Assembly: GCA_963825635.1 (NCBI GenBank)
Contig: CAWGTU010000002.1
Span: 62,001-126,000 of the forward strand
Origin: JAOUEA01 sp963825635
GTDB lineage: Bacteria > Actinomycetota > UBA4738 > HRBIN12
Reading direction: 5' to 3'
Length of the DNA stretch: 64,000 bases
Each line of letters begins with the position of its first letter. Positions within the stretch are counted from its first letter, which is position 1. The position numbers and the translations under genes were made by a program. The notes beneath the pieces were generated by a model. The model did no database searches. It was not told the origin of the DNA and worked only from the letters and a program-made list of their open reading frames with translations. Positions 42,071-49,733 of the stretch are shown one piece after another.

Positions 42071-43174
42071 TCAGGAGACCGCGGCAGGCAAGCGCACGGG
42101 CATCACCAGGTAGGTGAACTCGTCGCTCTCGCCCCGCACGACCCCGGGCTTCAACCCGTCGCGGACGTCGATGCGCACGCTCTCTCCGTTCGCCGCGCGC
42201 AGCCCGTCGGCCAGGTACTGCGGGTTGAAGGCGACCGTGAGATCGTCGCCCTCGTACCTCGCCTCGACGGTCTCGACGGCCTGGCCGAGATCGGGGCTCG
42301 ACGACGAGAGCTTCACCCCCAGGGCGTTGAACTCCAGCCTCACCGGCGTGGTGTCGCGAGCCATCAGCCCGACGCGGCTCACCGCATCGAGCAGCTGCTG
42401 GCGGCTGATCGTCAGCCGGCTCTCGTGCTGATCGGGCAGGAGCTGGCGGTAGTTCGGGAACTCGCCCTCGATCAACCGCGACGTGAGCGTGAACTCGCCG
42501 ATGCGGAACGCCACCTGCGACTCGTCGACGAAGATCTCGAGCGAGGCCTTCTCGTCGGCGGCGGCGCCCCGGCCCGCCTCGCTCAGCGCGCGCTCGGGCA
42601 CGATCGCCTTGCCTTCGCCGTCGGCGGTCGCCACGAGCTCGCGCACGGCGAGCCGGTACGAGTCGGTCGCCACCATGACCACGCCCTCGCGGCTGACCTC
42701 GATCAGTACCCCCGTCAGGACGGGCCGAGCCTCATCGCGCGAGGCGCCGCGCGCGACCTGATGCACCGCCTCGGCGAACGCACCGGCCTCGGCGGTGATC
42801 TTCGTGCCGCTCGGTTCCTGTAGGCCCGGGAAGTCCTCGGCCGGCAGGAGGCGCAGGGTGCCTTCATATGCGGCGCATCGGATATGGGCCTGTGACTGAT
42901 CGGTCTCGACGTCGACGGGCGCATCGGACAGCGACTTCACCGTGTCGCCGAGCAATCGGGCCGGGACCAGGGCGATGCCCGCCTCGCTCACCTGTGCGTC
43001 GGTCGCCAACCGGGCCGAGACCTCGAGGTCGGTGGTCGTCAACGTGAGGCGTCCGTCGTCGGTCGCCTCGATCAGCACTCCCGTCAGCGCCGGGATGCCC
43101 GGCCTCGACGACACTCCGCGCTGAACGGTCTGCAGCGCCTCGGACAGCGCATCGCGGTCACACCGGAACTTCAC
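42071..43174 (-). CDS. dnaN: DNA polymerase III sliding clamp (beta subunit)
   Basis: Encodes 367 residues forming three topologically equal clamp domains. Motifs include GVLIEATDDGRLTLTTTDLE, ARPVLTGVLIE, GEFPNYRQLLPDQHE and the C-terminal VMPVRL. I chose the GTG start (VKFRCDRDALSEALQ) because AGGGGG precedes it at good spacing; an ATG 18 bp upstream would add MQGVDR. It follows the putative origin spacer and leads the dnaN-recF-dciA-gyrB-gyrA run. Confidence 0.96.
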   Translation of the reverse strand: MKFRCDRDALSEALQTVQRGVSSRPGIPALTGVLIEATDDGRLTLTTTDLEVSARLATDAQVSEAGIALVPARLLGDTVKSLSDAPVDVETDQSQAHIRCAAYEGTLRLLPAEDFPGLQEPSGTKITAEAGAFAEAVHQVARGASRDEARPVLTGVLIEVSREGVVMVATDSYRLAVRELVATADGEGKAIVPERALSEAGRGAAADEKASLEIFVDESQVAFRIGEFTLTSRLIEGEFPNYRQLLPDQHESRLTISRQQLLDAVSRVGLMARDTTPVRLEFNALGVKLSSSSPDLGQAVETVEARYEGDDLTVAFNPQYLADGLRAANGESVRIDVRDGLKPGVVRGESDEFTYLVMPVRLPAAVS

Positions 43175-43418
43175 TCGGTCCACCCCCTGCATCTACTGTC
43201 TTGAAGGAAAGAAGAACATCGGTAGTAGTAGGCACTGTGGAAACCTGCATGAACGGGCCGTTCCTGCAGCGTAGCCGGGCGGTGCGACATGTGGGAAACG
43301 TGTGGGGAAAACGTGTCGCTTCCGACGGACCCCGAGAACCAGGCTCCGGTTCCCACCGGCAACGCCGACGTTGTCCACAGATCGGCGCACACTCCTGGGA
43401 GCGGTCCGGCGGGCGCGT
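43175..43418. other. Putative oriC spacer with DnaA boxes and DnaA-trio element
   Basis: This dnaN-dnaA spacer contains TTGTCCACA (43371-43379, the actinobacterial consensus box). On the minus strand it contains GTTTCCACA (43244-43236), followed by GTGC and then CTACTACTAC (43231-43222) and an A/T-richer TTCTTCTTTCCTT stretch. A DnaA box, a short GC spacer and repeated 3'-GAT-5' triplets is the layout of the bacterial basal unwinding element. Two weaker boxes (TTTCCCACA, minus, 43298-43290; TTCCCCACA, minus, 43309-43301) lie between. This is a likely origin, although some genomes place it beside rpmH instead. Confidence 0.65.
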
Positions 43419-44852
43419 TCATGCGGCGCGCACCCGACCGCGGATGATGCGTGTGAGGTCTTGGACCTGGCGGAACGTGGCGTCGCGAGCCCGCATCTCG
43501 TCCTCGACTTTGCGGATGCCGTGCAGCACGGTCGTGTGGTCACGGCCGCCGAAGATCTCGCCGATCTTCAGCAGCGACAAGCCTGTGCACTCGCGCGTGA
43601 GGTACATCGCGATGTGCCGGGCCTGGGTGAGCGGACGAGACCGCGACTTCGACATCAGGTCCGCCGGCGAGAGCGAGAAGTACTTCGAGGTCTCGTCGAG
43701 GATCAGCGGCGGCGGGATCTCGTTCTGGGTCTGAGGGATGAGGTCCTCGAGCGCACGCTCGGCGAGTGTGTTGTCGATCGGCTGCCCGGTCAGCTCGCTC
43801 CAGGCGACCACCCGAACGAGCGCTCCCTCGAGCTCACGCACGGACTGGTCGAACTTGGAGGCGACGAACTCGATCACGTCGGCAGGCACGGTGATGTGCT
43901 CGCGCTCGGCCTTCAGCTGCAGGATCGCGATGCGGGTCTCGAGGTCCGGCGGCTGCACGTCGACGCAGAGACCCCAGCGGAACCGGTTCACCAGCCGCTC
44001 CTCGAGCCCCGAGAGCTCGTGCGGGGGACGATCGGACGCGATCACGATCTGCTTGCCGGCCCCGTGCAGGTGGTTGAACGTGTGGAAGAACTCGGTCTGG
44101 GTTTCCTCGCGCTTCGCCAGGAACTGGATGTCGTCGACGAGCAGCACGTCGACCTCGCGGTAGCGCTGGCGGAACGCGTCGCCTCCCTGGCGCTCCCGGA
44201 CCGCGGTGATGAACTCGGTCACGAACTGTTCCGACGTGACGTACTTCACGCGCAGCGCGGGTGCGAGCCGGTACATGTGGTGGCCGACCGCGATCAGCAG
44301 GTGCGTCTTGCCGAGGCCCACGCCTCCGTAGATGAACAGCGGGTTGTACGCCGTCGACGGCGGCGCCTCGGCCACGGCCATCGCCGCGGCGTGAGCGAAC
44401 CGGTTGCTCGGTCCGGGCACGAAGGCGTCGAACGTGTAGCTCGGGAACGGCAAGCCGGGCGCGCCGAGCGATCCGCGCGCGGCCGACGGCGCCTCGGGAG
44501 CGCCGATCGCGGCGTACGAGGCAGGGGATCGATCGGCCCCGTCGAGGGGACCGCTCTCGTACGTTCCGGTGGCCTGTTCGCGGAGGGCCCCGTCGATCGA
44601 GAGCTCGATCTTCAGCGGGCGTCCGGCCGCTTCCTGGGCGGCGCGCTCTATCAGCGGAAGATGGTTGTGCTGCAAACGTTCACGAACCAGGGGGCTGGGC
44701 ACGGCGAGCGTGATCGAGTCCTCGGCCAGGCTGACGGGCCGCACGTCCGCGAACCACATGACGACGGTGGTCTCAGGGAGCTCCTCGCGTGCCCGATCCA
44801 GTACGTGGGCCCACGCGTCTCGAGCCTCGTGTTCGGGGGACGCTACCGCCAT
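43419..44852 (-). CDS. dnaA: Chromosomal replication initiator DnaA
   Basis: Encodes 477 residues. Domain I is near the N-terminus (WAHVLDRAREELPETTVVMWF) and is followed by a variable Pro/Ala linker. The AAA+ domain has Walker A YGGVGLGKTHLL and Walker B VDVLLVDDIQFL. The C-terminal DNA-binding domain has LTQARHIAMYL and GGRDHTTVLHGIRKV. The ATG giving MAVASPEHEARD is supported because the sequence just upstream contains DnaA boxes rather than coding. It is divergent from rpmH. Confidence 0.97.
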   Translation of the reverse strand: MAVASPEHEARDAWAHVLDRAREELPETTVVMWFADVRPVSLAEDSITLAVPSPLVRERLQHNHLPLIERAAQEAAGRPLKIELSIDGALREQATGTYESGPLDGADRSPASYAAIGAPEAPSAARGSLGAPGLPFPSYTFDAFVPGPSNRFAHAAAMAVAEAPPSTAYNPLFIYGGVGLGKTHLLIAVGHHMYRLAPALRVKYVTSEQFVTEFITAVRERQGGDAFRQRYREVDVLLVDDIQFLAKREETQTEFFHTFNHLHGAGKQIVIASDRPPHELSGLEERLVNRFRWGLCVDVQPPDLETRIAILQLKAEREHITVPADVIEFVASKFDQSVRELEGALVRVVAWSELTGQPIDNTLAERALEDLIPQTQNEIPPPLILDETSKYFSLSPADLMSKSRSRPLTQARHIAMYLTRECTGLSLLKIGEIFGGRDHTTVLHGIRKVEDEMRARDATFRQVQDLTRIIRGRVRAA

Positions 44853-44855
44853 ATG

Positions 44856-44888
44856 GAATCCACAGCACCTTTCCACACCGGTGGAAAA
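44856..44888. promoter_or_regulatory. DnaA-box cluster in the dnaA leader
   Basis: Within 33 bp just upstream of the dnaA start are GAATCCACA (44856-44864) and CTTTCCACA (44869-44877) on the plus strand and TTTTCCACC (44888-44880) on the minus strand. All are close to the DnaA box. Such placement fits autoregulation of dnaA and may be part of a bipartite origin with the dnaN-dnaA spacer. Confidence 0.6.
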
Positions 44889-44999
44889 CTCGGGAAGGTT
44901 CGTCGTGGCGCCGCACCGTTCGAGGGCTCGGGTCGCCGGGGGGAAGGCGGGCCGCACGTTAGCACACCGTCCTGGCGGCCCACCGGCCGCCCCTGGGGT

Positions 45000-45023
45000 C
45001 TTGACACTCTTTCTCATGTCAAG
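45000..45023. promoter_or_regulatory. Inverted repeat between dnaA and rpmH
   Basis: CTTGACA and TGTCAAG form 7-bp arms separated by ten bases. The arms look like promoter -35 hexamers on both strands but no good -10 element follows either at 17 bp. The repeat could be an operator for the divergent dnaA/rpmH region. It resembles, but does not match, the HspR-type site. Confidence 0.4.
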
Positions 45024-45027
45024 GGCT

Positions 45028-45057
45028 TTGTCCTGCGGCGATGCGGACCCGTATACT
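45028..45057 (+). promoter_or_regulatory. Candidate sigma-70-type promoter for rpmH
   Basis: TTGTCC (45028-45033) and TATACT (45052-45057) are separated by 18 bp and point toward rpmH, leaving a leader of about 70 nt. The -10 is the best match in this spacer. It would drive rpmH-rnpA-yidD-yidC-jag. Confidence 0.6.
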
Positions 45058-45132
45058 GCGTCGCGGTCGGCCTCCGGCCGCCATCCACACACCACGACCA
45101 CCCGATCCGATCACGAAGGACCCACGTTCTCG

Positions 45133-45276
45133 ATGGCCAAGGGCAAGCGCACCTACCAGCCGAACAACCGCCGCCGCGCACGCCGCCACGGCTTCCGTCT
45201 GCGCATGCGTACCCGCGCCGGACGGTCGATCATCTCCTCGCGTCGCCGCAAGGGCCGCGCGCGCCTGTCCGCTTGA
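45133..45276 (+). CDS. rpmH: Ribosomal protein bL34
   Basis: Encodes 47 residues, MAKGKRTYQPNNRRRARRHGFRLRMRTRAG and a basic tail, the full-length bL34 signature. It is the first gene of the conserved rpmH-rnpA-yidD-yidC-jag unit that diverges from dnaA. A candidate promoter lies about 75 bp upstream. Confidence 0.98.
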   Translation: MAKGKRTYQPNNRRRARRHGFRLRMRTRAGRSIISSRRRKGRARLSA

Positions 45277-45289
45277 GAGCGGGCACCGG

Positions 45290-45604
45290 GTGCGCTCCCG
45301 CGAGGTGCGAGATGTCCTCGATCGCGCCCGACCCCGTCGCGGAAGGCGGGTGGTACTGTTCCTTGCGCCCGGCTCGGGTGAGTGGGCGGTCGTAGCCACG
45401 CGTCGTGTGGGCGGGGCCGTCGAGCGGAACCGGGCCAAGCGGATCCTGCGGGAGGCTTGGAGACAGGTATCGCCGCAGGTCACAGGGGATATCGACGCCG
45501 TCCTGGTGGCCCGCGAGGCGATCCGGGGCGCCACGACGCAGGATCTGGTGAGTGAGATGACCGAGTTGCTGCCTCGAGAGGCCGTCCGCGATGAACGCGC
45601 ATGA
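45290..45604 (+). CDS. rnpA: Ribonuclease P protein component
   Basis: Encodes 104 residues. RVRSREVRDVLDRA begins the protein, and VVATRRVGGAVERNRAKRILREAWR carries the RNR motif that binds the catalytic RNA. The GTG start is the only in-frame start codon after the rpmH stop, giving a protein slightly shorter than usual at the N-terminus. It overlaps yidD by 14 bp. Confidence 0.93.
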   Translation: MRSREVRDVLDRARPRRGRRVVLFLAPGSGEWAVVATRRVGGAVERNRAKRILREAWRQVSPQVTGDIDAVLVAREAIRGATTQDLVSEMTELLPREAVRDERA

Positions 45605-45902
45605 GCTCGCCTGGCGCGCCGGCGCTCCTGCGCGGGTCCTCCTGATCGCCTCGATCCGCGTGTACCGCGCGGTCTTCTCAGGATGGCTCGGCGGCCAGTG
45701 CCGCTTCTATCCCACCTGCAGCCGCTACGCGGAAGACGCGATCCGCCATCACGGGGCACTGCGTGGATCCGCGCTCGCGGTCTGGCGCGTCGGCCGATGC
45801 AACCCCTACGGTCGCGGCGGCCTCGATCCGGTGCCGCCGTCCAGGCACGGGGCGGGGTTGTATGATGACGTCGTACATATGAACGAGGAGGCTCGCGCCT
45901 AG
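45591..45902 (+). CDS. yidD: Membrane protein insertion efficiency factor YidD
   Basis: Encodes 103 residues with the family core IRVYRAVFSGWLGGQCRFYPTCSRYAEDAIRHHGALRGSALAVWRVGRCNPYGRGGLDPVP. This includes the Cys pair in CRFYPTCS and the conserved RCNP. YidD aids YidC-dependent insertion. It lies between rnpA (overlap) and yidC (one base gap). Confidence 0.95.
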   Translation: MNAHELAWRAGAPARVLLIASIRVYRAVFSGWLGGQCRFYPTCSRYAEDAIRHHGALRGSALAVWRVGRCNPYGRGGLDPVPPSRHGAGLYDDVVHMNEEARA

Positions 45903-45903
45903 C

Positions 45904-47034
45904 ATGCTGGCCGAGATCCCCATCATCTCCCCGATCTTCCAGGGCCTGCTCGATGGGCTTGGCTGGGTCTTGGCGTGGCTGTATGACGTCATCCCCAACT
46001 ATGGGGTGGCGATCATCATCCTCACCCTGGTGCTGCGGTTCCTCCTCTTCCCCCTCGGTATGAAACAGATCAAGTCGATGCAGGCCATGCAGGCGCTACA
46101 GCCGAAGATCAAGGACATCCAGAAGAAGTACAAGGGCAACAAGCAGAAGGCCCAGGAAGAGACGATGCGCCTCTACAAGGAGGCCGGTGTCAACCCACTG
46201 GGCGGCTGTCTCCCGGTCCTGGCCCAGTTCCCGTTGCTGATCGCGATGTACGCCGTACTGAGGGCGCCCGGGTACGAGCCGGTCACGGAGAACGACCAAG
46301 TGACGGCGTACATGATCACGAACAACCATCTGCCGACCGACAGTGCCCTGTTCGCGAGCGTCGTCACCCACGAGGGCACGGGGTTCCTCGGCCTGAACCT
46401 GCAGTGCTCGGCGTCACAGGCCGGGAGTGTGGAGAACAGCACGATCAAGGACAGCGAGGGCAACGTCGTCCGGCCCGGCCTGCCACTCGAGAGCGACGAG
46501 GGACAGGCGCTCGACTCCTTCGAGTCCAAGCCGGTCCTGCCATGCGGGACCGACGGGCTGACGTCGAAGGTCGGATACGTGCTGCTGCTCGGCCTCATGA
46601 TCGCCACGTCCTTCTATCAGACGCTCCAGACCCAGCGCGCGAGCCCCCAGGGCGCGGCATCCAACCAGCAGCAGATGATCCTTCGGGTCATGCCGCTCTT
46701 CTTCGGGTTCATCGGGTTCAGCTTCCCGGCCGGCCTGGTCTTGTACTGGACCGTTTCCAACCTCTTCATGATCGGGCAGCAGACCCTGCTGCTCCGTGCG
46801 GGTCACATCGGACCGGAAGCCCTCGATCGGCGTATGGCGGAGCAGAAGGCGAAGATGGCGACGCAGGGGGAGAAGCCGCCGAAGAAGGGGTTCATGGCAG
46901 GCATGATGGAGCGCGCCGACGAAGAGCGGAAGCGTCGCGAGGCCGAGGCCAAGAAGACGCCACCACCGAAGAAGGGCAGCTCGACGCAGAGGAAGCCGAA
47001 GAAGCCGGGTTCGGGAGGCAAGGGTGGCTCCTGA
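45904..47034 (+). CDS. yidC: Membrane insertase YidC/Oxa1
   Basis: Encodes 376 residues. It lacks the large periplasmic domain of proteobacterial YidC and so has the Gram-positive form. It has five transmembrane segments, beginning with a helix near IISPIFQGLL, then YGVAIIILTLVLRFLLFPLGMKQIKSMQAM with the conserved hydrophilic-groove Arg. The loop LQPKIKDIQKKYKGNKQKAQEETMRLYKEAGVNPLGGCLP is typical. The C-terminal tail is Lys-rich (PPPKKGSSTQRKPKKPG), suited to ribosome contact. Confidence 0.96.
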   Translation: MLAEIPIISPIFQGLLDGLGWVLAWLYDVIPNYGVAIIILTLVLRFLLFPLGMKQIKSMQAMQALQPKIKDIQKKYKGNKQKAQEETMRLYKEAGVNPLGGCLPVLAQFPLLIAMYAVLRAPGYEPVTENDQVTAYMITNNHLPTDSALFASVVTHEGTGFLGLNLQCSASQAGSVENSTIKDSEGNVVRPGLPLESDEGQALDSFESKPVLPCGTDGLTSKVGYVLLLGLMIATSFYQTLQTQRASPQGAASNQQQMILRVMPLFFGFIGFSFPAGLVLYWTVSNLFMIGQQTLLLRAGHIGPEALDRRMAEQKAKMATQGEKPPKKGFMAGMMERADEERKRREAEAKKTPPPKKGSSTQRKPKKPGSGGKGGS

Positions 47035-47521
47035 GCGCGGCGACGGGCCGAGCCTCGACGAACTCGAGGAGCAGGCCGATGCGGCGGCCGACTTCCTCGA
47101 GGAGCTGCTCGCTCGGATGGATATCGACGCGATCGCCGAGCCCAACCCGCATGAGGGCCACATGTACGTCGACATCGTCGACGGTCCGGAAGAGGACATG
47201 TCCCTGCTGATCGGTCGTCATGGACAGACGCTCGAGGCGATCCAGGAGCTCACACGCATGGTCGTCGGGCGCCGGCTCGACCAGCGGGTGCGGGTGATCG
47301 TCGATGTCGAGGACTATCGCAAGCGCAGGGAGGCCCAGCTCGAGGAGCACGCTCGCGAGCTCGCCGAACGGGTGCGAGAGACCGGTCGGGAGGAAGAACT
47401 CGATCCGATGAACTCCTACGAGCGGAAGCTCGTGCACGATGCGGTCGCCGACGTCGACGGGGTCGGGACCGAATCGCGGGGCGTCGACCCTGAGCGGTAC
47501 GTGGTCATCCTTCCGACCTGA
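47024..47521 (+). CDS. khpB: Jag/KhpB RNA-binding protein
   Basis: Encodes 165 residues: a KH-type domain with the GxxG loop as LIGRHGQTLEAIQELTRMVV, then an R3H domain (MNSYERKLVHDAVADVDGVGTESRGVDPERYVVI). The N-terminal Jag domain seen in firmicutes is absent, as usual in actinobacteria. The GTG start overlaps the yidC end by 11 bp. Proteins of this class bind RNA and influence cell-wall synthesis. Confidence 0.92.
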   Translation: MAPERGDGPSLDELEEQADAAADFLEELLARMDIDAIAEPNPHEGHMYVDIVDGPEEDMSLLIGRHGQTLEAIQELTRMVVGRRLDQRVRVIVDVEDYRKRREAQLEEHARELAERVRETGREEELDPMNSYERKLVHDAVADVDGVGTESRGVDPERYVVILPT

Positions 47522-47629
47522 TCGATCGTCCGGCCTGAACTCCGGCCGACTGACGACCAGCCTCGGGTCCGCCCGTCTTCTCGAACGCGCCGGTGGCGTA
47601 GTCTGCCCGAAGCATCCGGACGAGGGGCG

Positions 47630-48235
47630 ATGTTTCACGTGAAACATGAGGGTTGGGCGGTCACGGCGTCTCTCGGAGTCGATCTGGACGGCCCTGCCAT
47701 CGAGCGCCTCGAGCGGTTCGAACGGCGGCTCCGCGAGAAGGGAGCGCCGATGGGGATGGTCGCCTCGTCCGACCTCCCGCGACTCCGGGAACGCCACATC
47801 CTCGATTGTCTCAGGGGAGCTCCCCTGCTACCCGAGAGCGGGACCGTCTGTGACATGGGCTCCGGGGCTGGCTTGCCGGGGATCGTCCTGGCCATCGCGC
47901 GTCCCAACCTACGCTTCGTTCTGGTCGAGGTACGGCGTAGCCGGGCGAGCTTCCTCGAAGAGGCGACCGCTGGCCTCGAGAACGTGGTCGTGCATGGACG
48001 GCGTCTGGAGACGTTCAGGGAGTCGGTCGAGGCGTGTACCGCGAGGGCGTTCGCCCCGCCCCTGAAGTCGTGGGAGGCGGCCGAGCGCCTGCTCGGGCCG
48101 TCCGGCCATCTGATCTACTGGGCGGGTGCCACGTTCGATGCTGGGAACGATCTGCCGATCGGGGTATCTGGAAGGCTTTTCACGACGCCTGCGCTTGCAC
48201 GCTCGGGTCCGCTGGTTATCATGACCCGGCAGTGA
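47630..48235 (+). CDS. rsmG: 16S rRNA (guanine-527-N7)-methyltransferase
   Basis: Encodes 201 residues. The SAM-binding motif is GTVCDMGSGAGLPGIVLAIARP, followed by FVLVEVRRSRASFLEEA and the catalytic-region ACTARAFAPPLK. RsmG modifies G527 near the ribosomal decoding site. The ATG is within parS, giving MFHVKHEGW. A later GTG (VKHEGW) is an alternative start that would leave parS mostly upstream. Its TGA overlaps the parA GTG. Confidence 0.95.
   Translation: MFHVKHEGWAVTASLGVDLDGPAIERLERFERRLREKGAPMGMVASSDLPRLRERHILDCLRGAPLLPESGTVCDMGSGAGLPGIVLAIARPNLRFVLVEVRRSRASFLEEATAGLENVVVHGRRLETFRESVEACTARAFAPPLKSWEAAERLLGPSGHLIYWAGATFDAGNDLPIGVSGRLFTTPALARSGPLVIMTRQ
47631..47646. promoter_or_regulatory. 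parS: parS centromere site
   Basis: TGTTTCACGTGAAACA is a perfect 16-bp match to the bacterial parS consensus bound by ParB. It begins at the second base of the rsmG ATG, so the gene's first codons (MFHVKH) are dictated by the site. It lies about 2.1 kb from parB and 4.2 kb from the dnaN-dnaA spacer. It is the only copy seen. Confidence 0.97.
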
Positions 48236-49733
48236 CCAAGGCTTCCGCCGGCGCCGGCGCCGCCCAGGGCACCTCTCCTCGCTCGAGTTCCAGGGGCGGT
48301 TCGTCCACCGCATCCAGCGCCAAGCACCGCAAACGAGAGAAGAAGAAGCCCATCCCCATTCCCCCGGAAACCCCAGGCATCGCCCGCGTGATCGCGATCG
48401 CGAACCAGAAGGGCGGCGTGGGCAAGAGCACGACTGCGGTCAGCCTCGGAGCGTCCCTCGCCGATCTCGGGTATCGGGTCCTGGTGGTCGACCTGGACCC
48501 TCAAGGGAACGCATCGACCGGACTGGGGATCCGGCACGAGGCCCGCGAGATCACGGTGTATGACGTCATCGTGTCGGAGGCATCGGTAGACGACGCGATC
48601 GTGAGGACCCCCGTACCGCACCTGTCGGCGCTCCCCTCGACGATCGATCTGGCAGGAGCCGAGATCGAACTCGTCAGCCAGTTCTCACGTGAGACGCGCC
48701 TGAAGAAGGCCCTCGCGACGATCCGCGAGGGCGTGTACGACTTCATCCTCGTCGACTGCCCGCCCTCGCTCGGCCTGCTGACGATCAACGCGCTCACGGC
48801 CGCAGAGGAGCTGATCGTGCCGATCCAGTGCGAGTACTACGCGCTCGAGGGCCTCGGGCAGCTCCTGCGCAACGTCTCGCTCGTGCAGCAGAACATCAAC
48901 CCGGGGCTTCGGTTGTCGGGCATCGTGATGACGATGTTCGATCCGCGGACGAAGCTGTCCGAGCAGGTCGTCGAGGAGGTCAGGCGGTACTTCGGCGAGC
49001 TGGTCTACGACGTCATCATCCCGAGGACGGTTCGGCTCTCCGAGGCGCCGGGATTCGGTCAACCGATCACGGTGTACGATCCGAGGTCCAAGGGCGCCGC
49101 CAGCTATCGGGAGCTCGGCCGGGAGGTGGCGCTCCGACCTCCGCCGAGCGAGCCCATGCCGAGCTTCGACGACCTCCCTACGGTCGTCGTGCCCGCGATC
49201 GACGCCTCCCCCGCTCCCGTCGAGCCCCTCAAGGAGGACGAGCTCGGCGAGGTGCCGATGGTGCACGACCTGCCCGAGCCCGAGCCCGACCGAACCCGAG
49301 CCCGAGCCAGAACCCGAGCCAGAACCCGAGCCCGAACCGGCCCGAGCCAGAACCCGAGCCCGAGCCGAACCCGAGCCCGAACCGGCCCGAGCCAGAACCC
49401 GAGCCAGAACCCGAATCCGAAACGGAACGGCCCGCTCCGGCTCCTCCCGCGGCTCTCGACGAGGAAGACGTGTGGGAGGACGCAGATGCCTCGCCCGAGC
49501 CGCCACGGGTTGCGCCGCCGAGCTCTCCTGCTCCACCCGGGCATCTTCCCGAGCGTCGCGTGGTCGTCATCGACGAGGACGCAGAGCCCGCCGTGCCCAC
49601 GCAGCCGGCCTCCGCCAACCCCGAGACCGAGCCGCCGGAAGGCCACGCCGTGGCCGATATCGGCGCCACCCTCGAGGACGACGAGGGCACCCACAAGCGC
49701 CGATGGCGACTGTTCCGCAAGGGAGGCCAATGA
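48232..49733 (+). CDS. parA: Chromosome partitioning ATPase ParA with Glu/Pro-rich tail, -1 frameshift in tail
   Basis: The GTG start gives a basic, Ser-rich N-terminal extension (about 45 residues), then the deviant Walker A NQKGGVGKSTTAVSLG, DLDPQGNASTGLG, DCPPSLGLLTINAL and QCEYYALEGLGQL, a complete ParA/Soj ATPase. After PMVHDLPEPEPD the frame enters a Glu/Pro-coding repeat. The expected tail (RPEPEPEPEPESETERPAPAPP... to RRWRLFRKGGQ, stop 49731-49733) lies in another frame. Compared with a downstream repeat copy, one G is missing after base 49289. Without correction, the frame runs to 49800 as an Arg-rich tail overlapping parB. Confidence 0.85.
49322..49405. repeat. 45-bp-period direct repeat in the parA tail
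   Basis: A 39-bp block is identical at 49322-49360 and 49367-49405, a period of 45 bp (15 codons). In the tail frame each block encodes the Asn-Pro-Ser-Pro-Asn-Arg-(Pro-Glu)n pattern. A shorter related stretch begins at about 49275 and carries the one-base deletion. Hexamer units of the CCCGAG type make slippage likely. Confidence 0.8.

Noticed and set aside
43301..43311. TGTGGGGAAAA as a strong DnaA box
   Set aside because: On the minus strand it reads TTTTCCCCACA, an extra C relative to TTTTCCACA. I count it only as a weak site.
45000..45023. CIRCE or HspR heat-shock operator
   Set aside because: The arms CTTGACA/TGTCAAG and the ten-base spacer differ from both known consensus sites.
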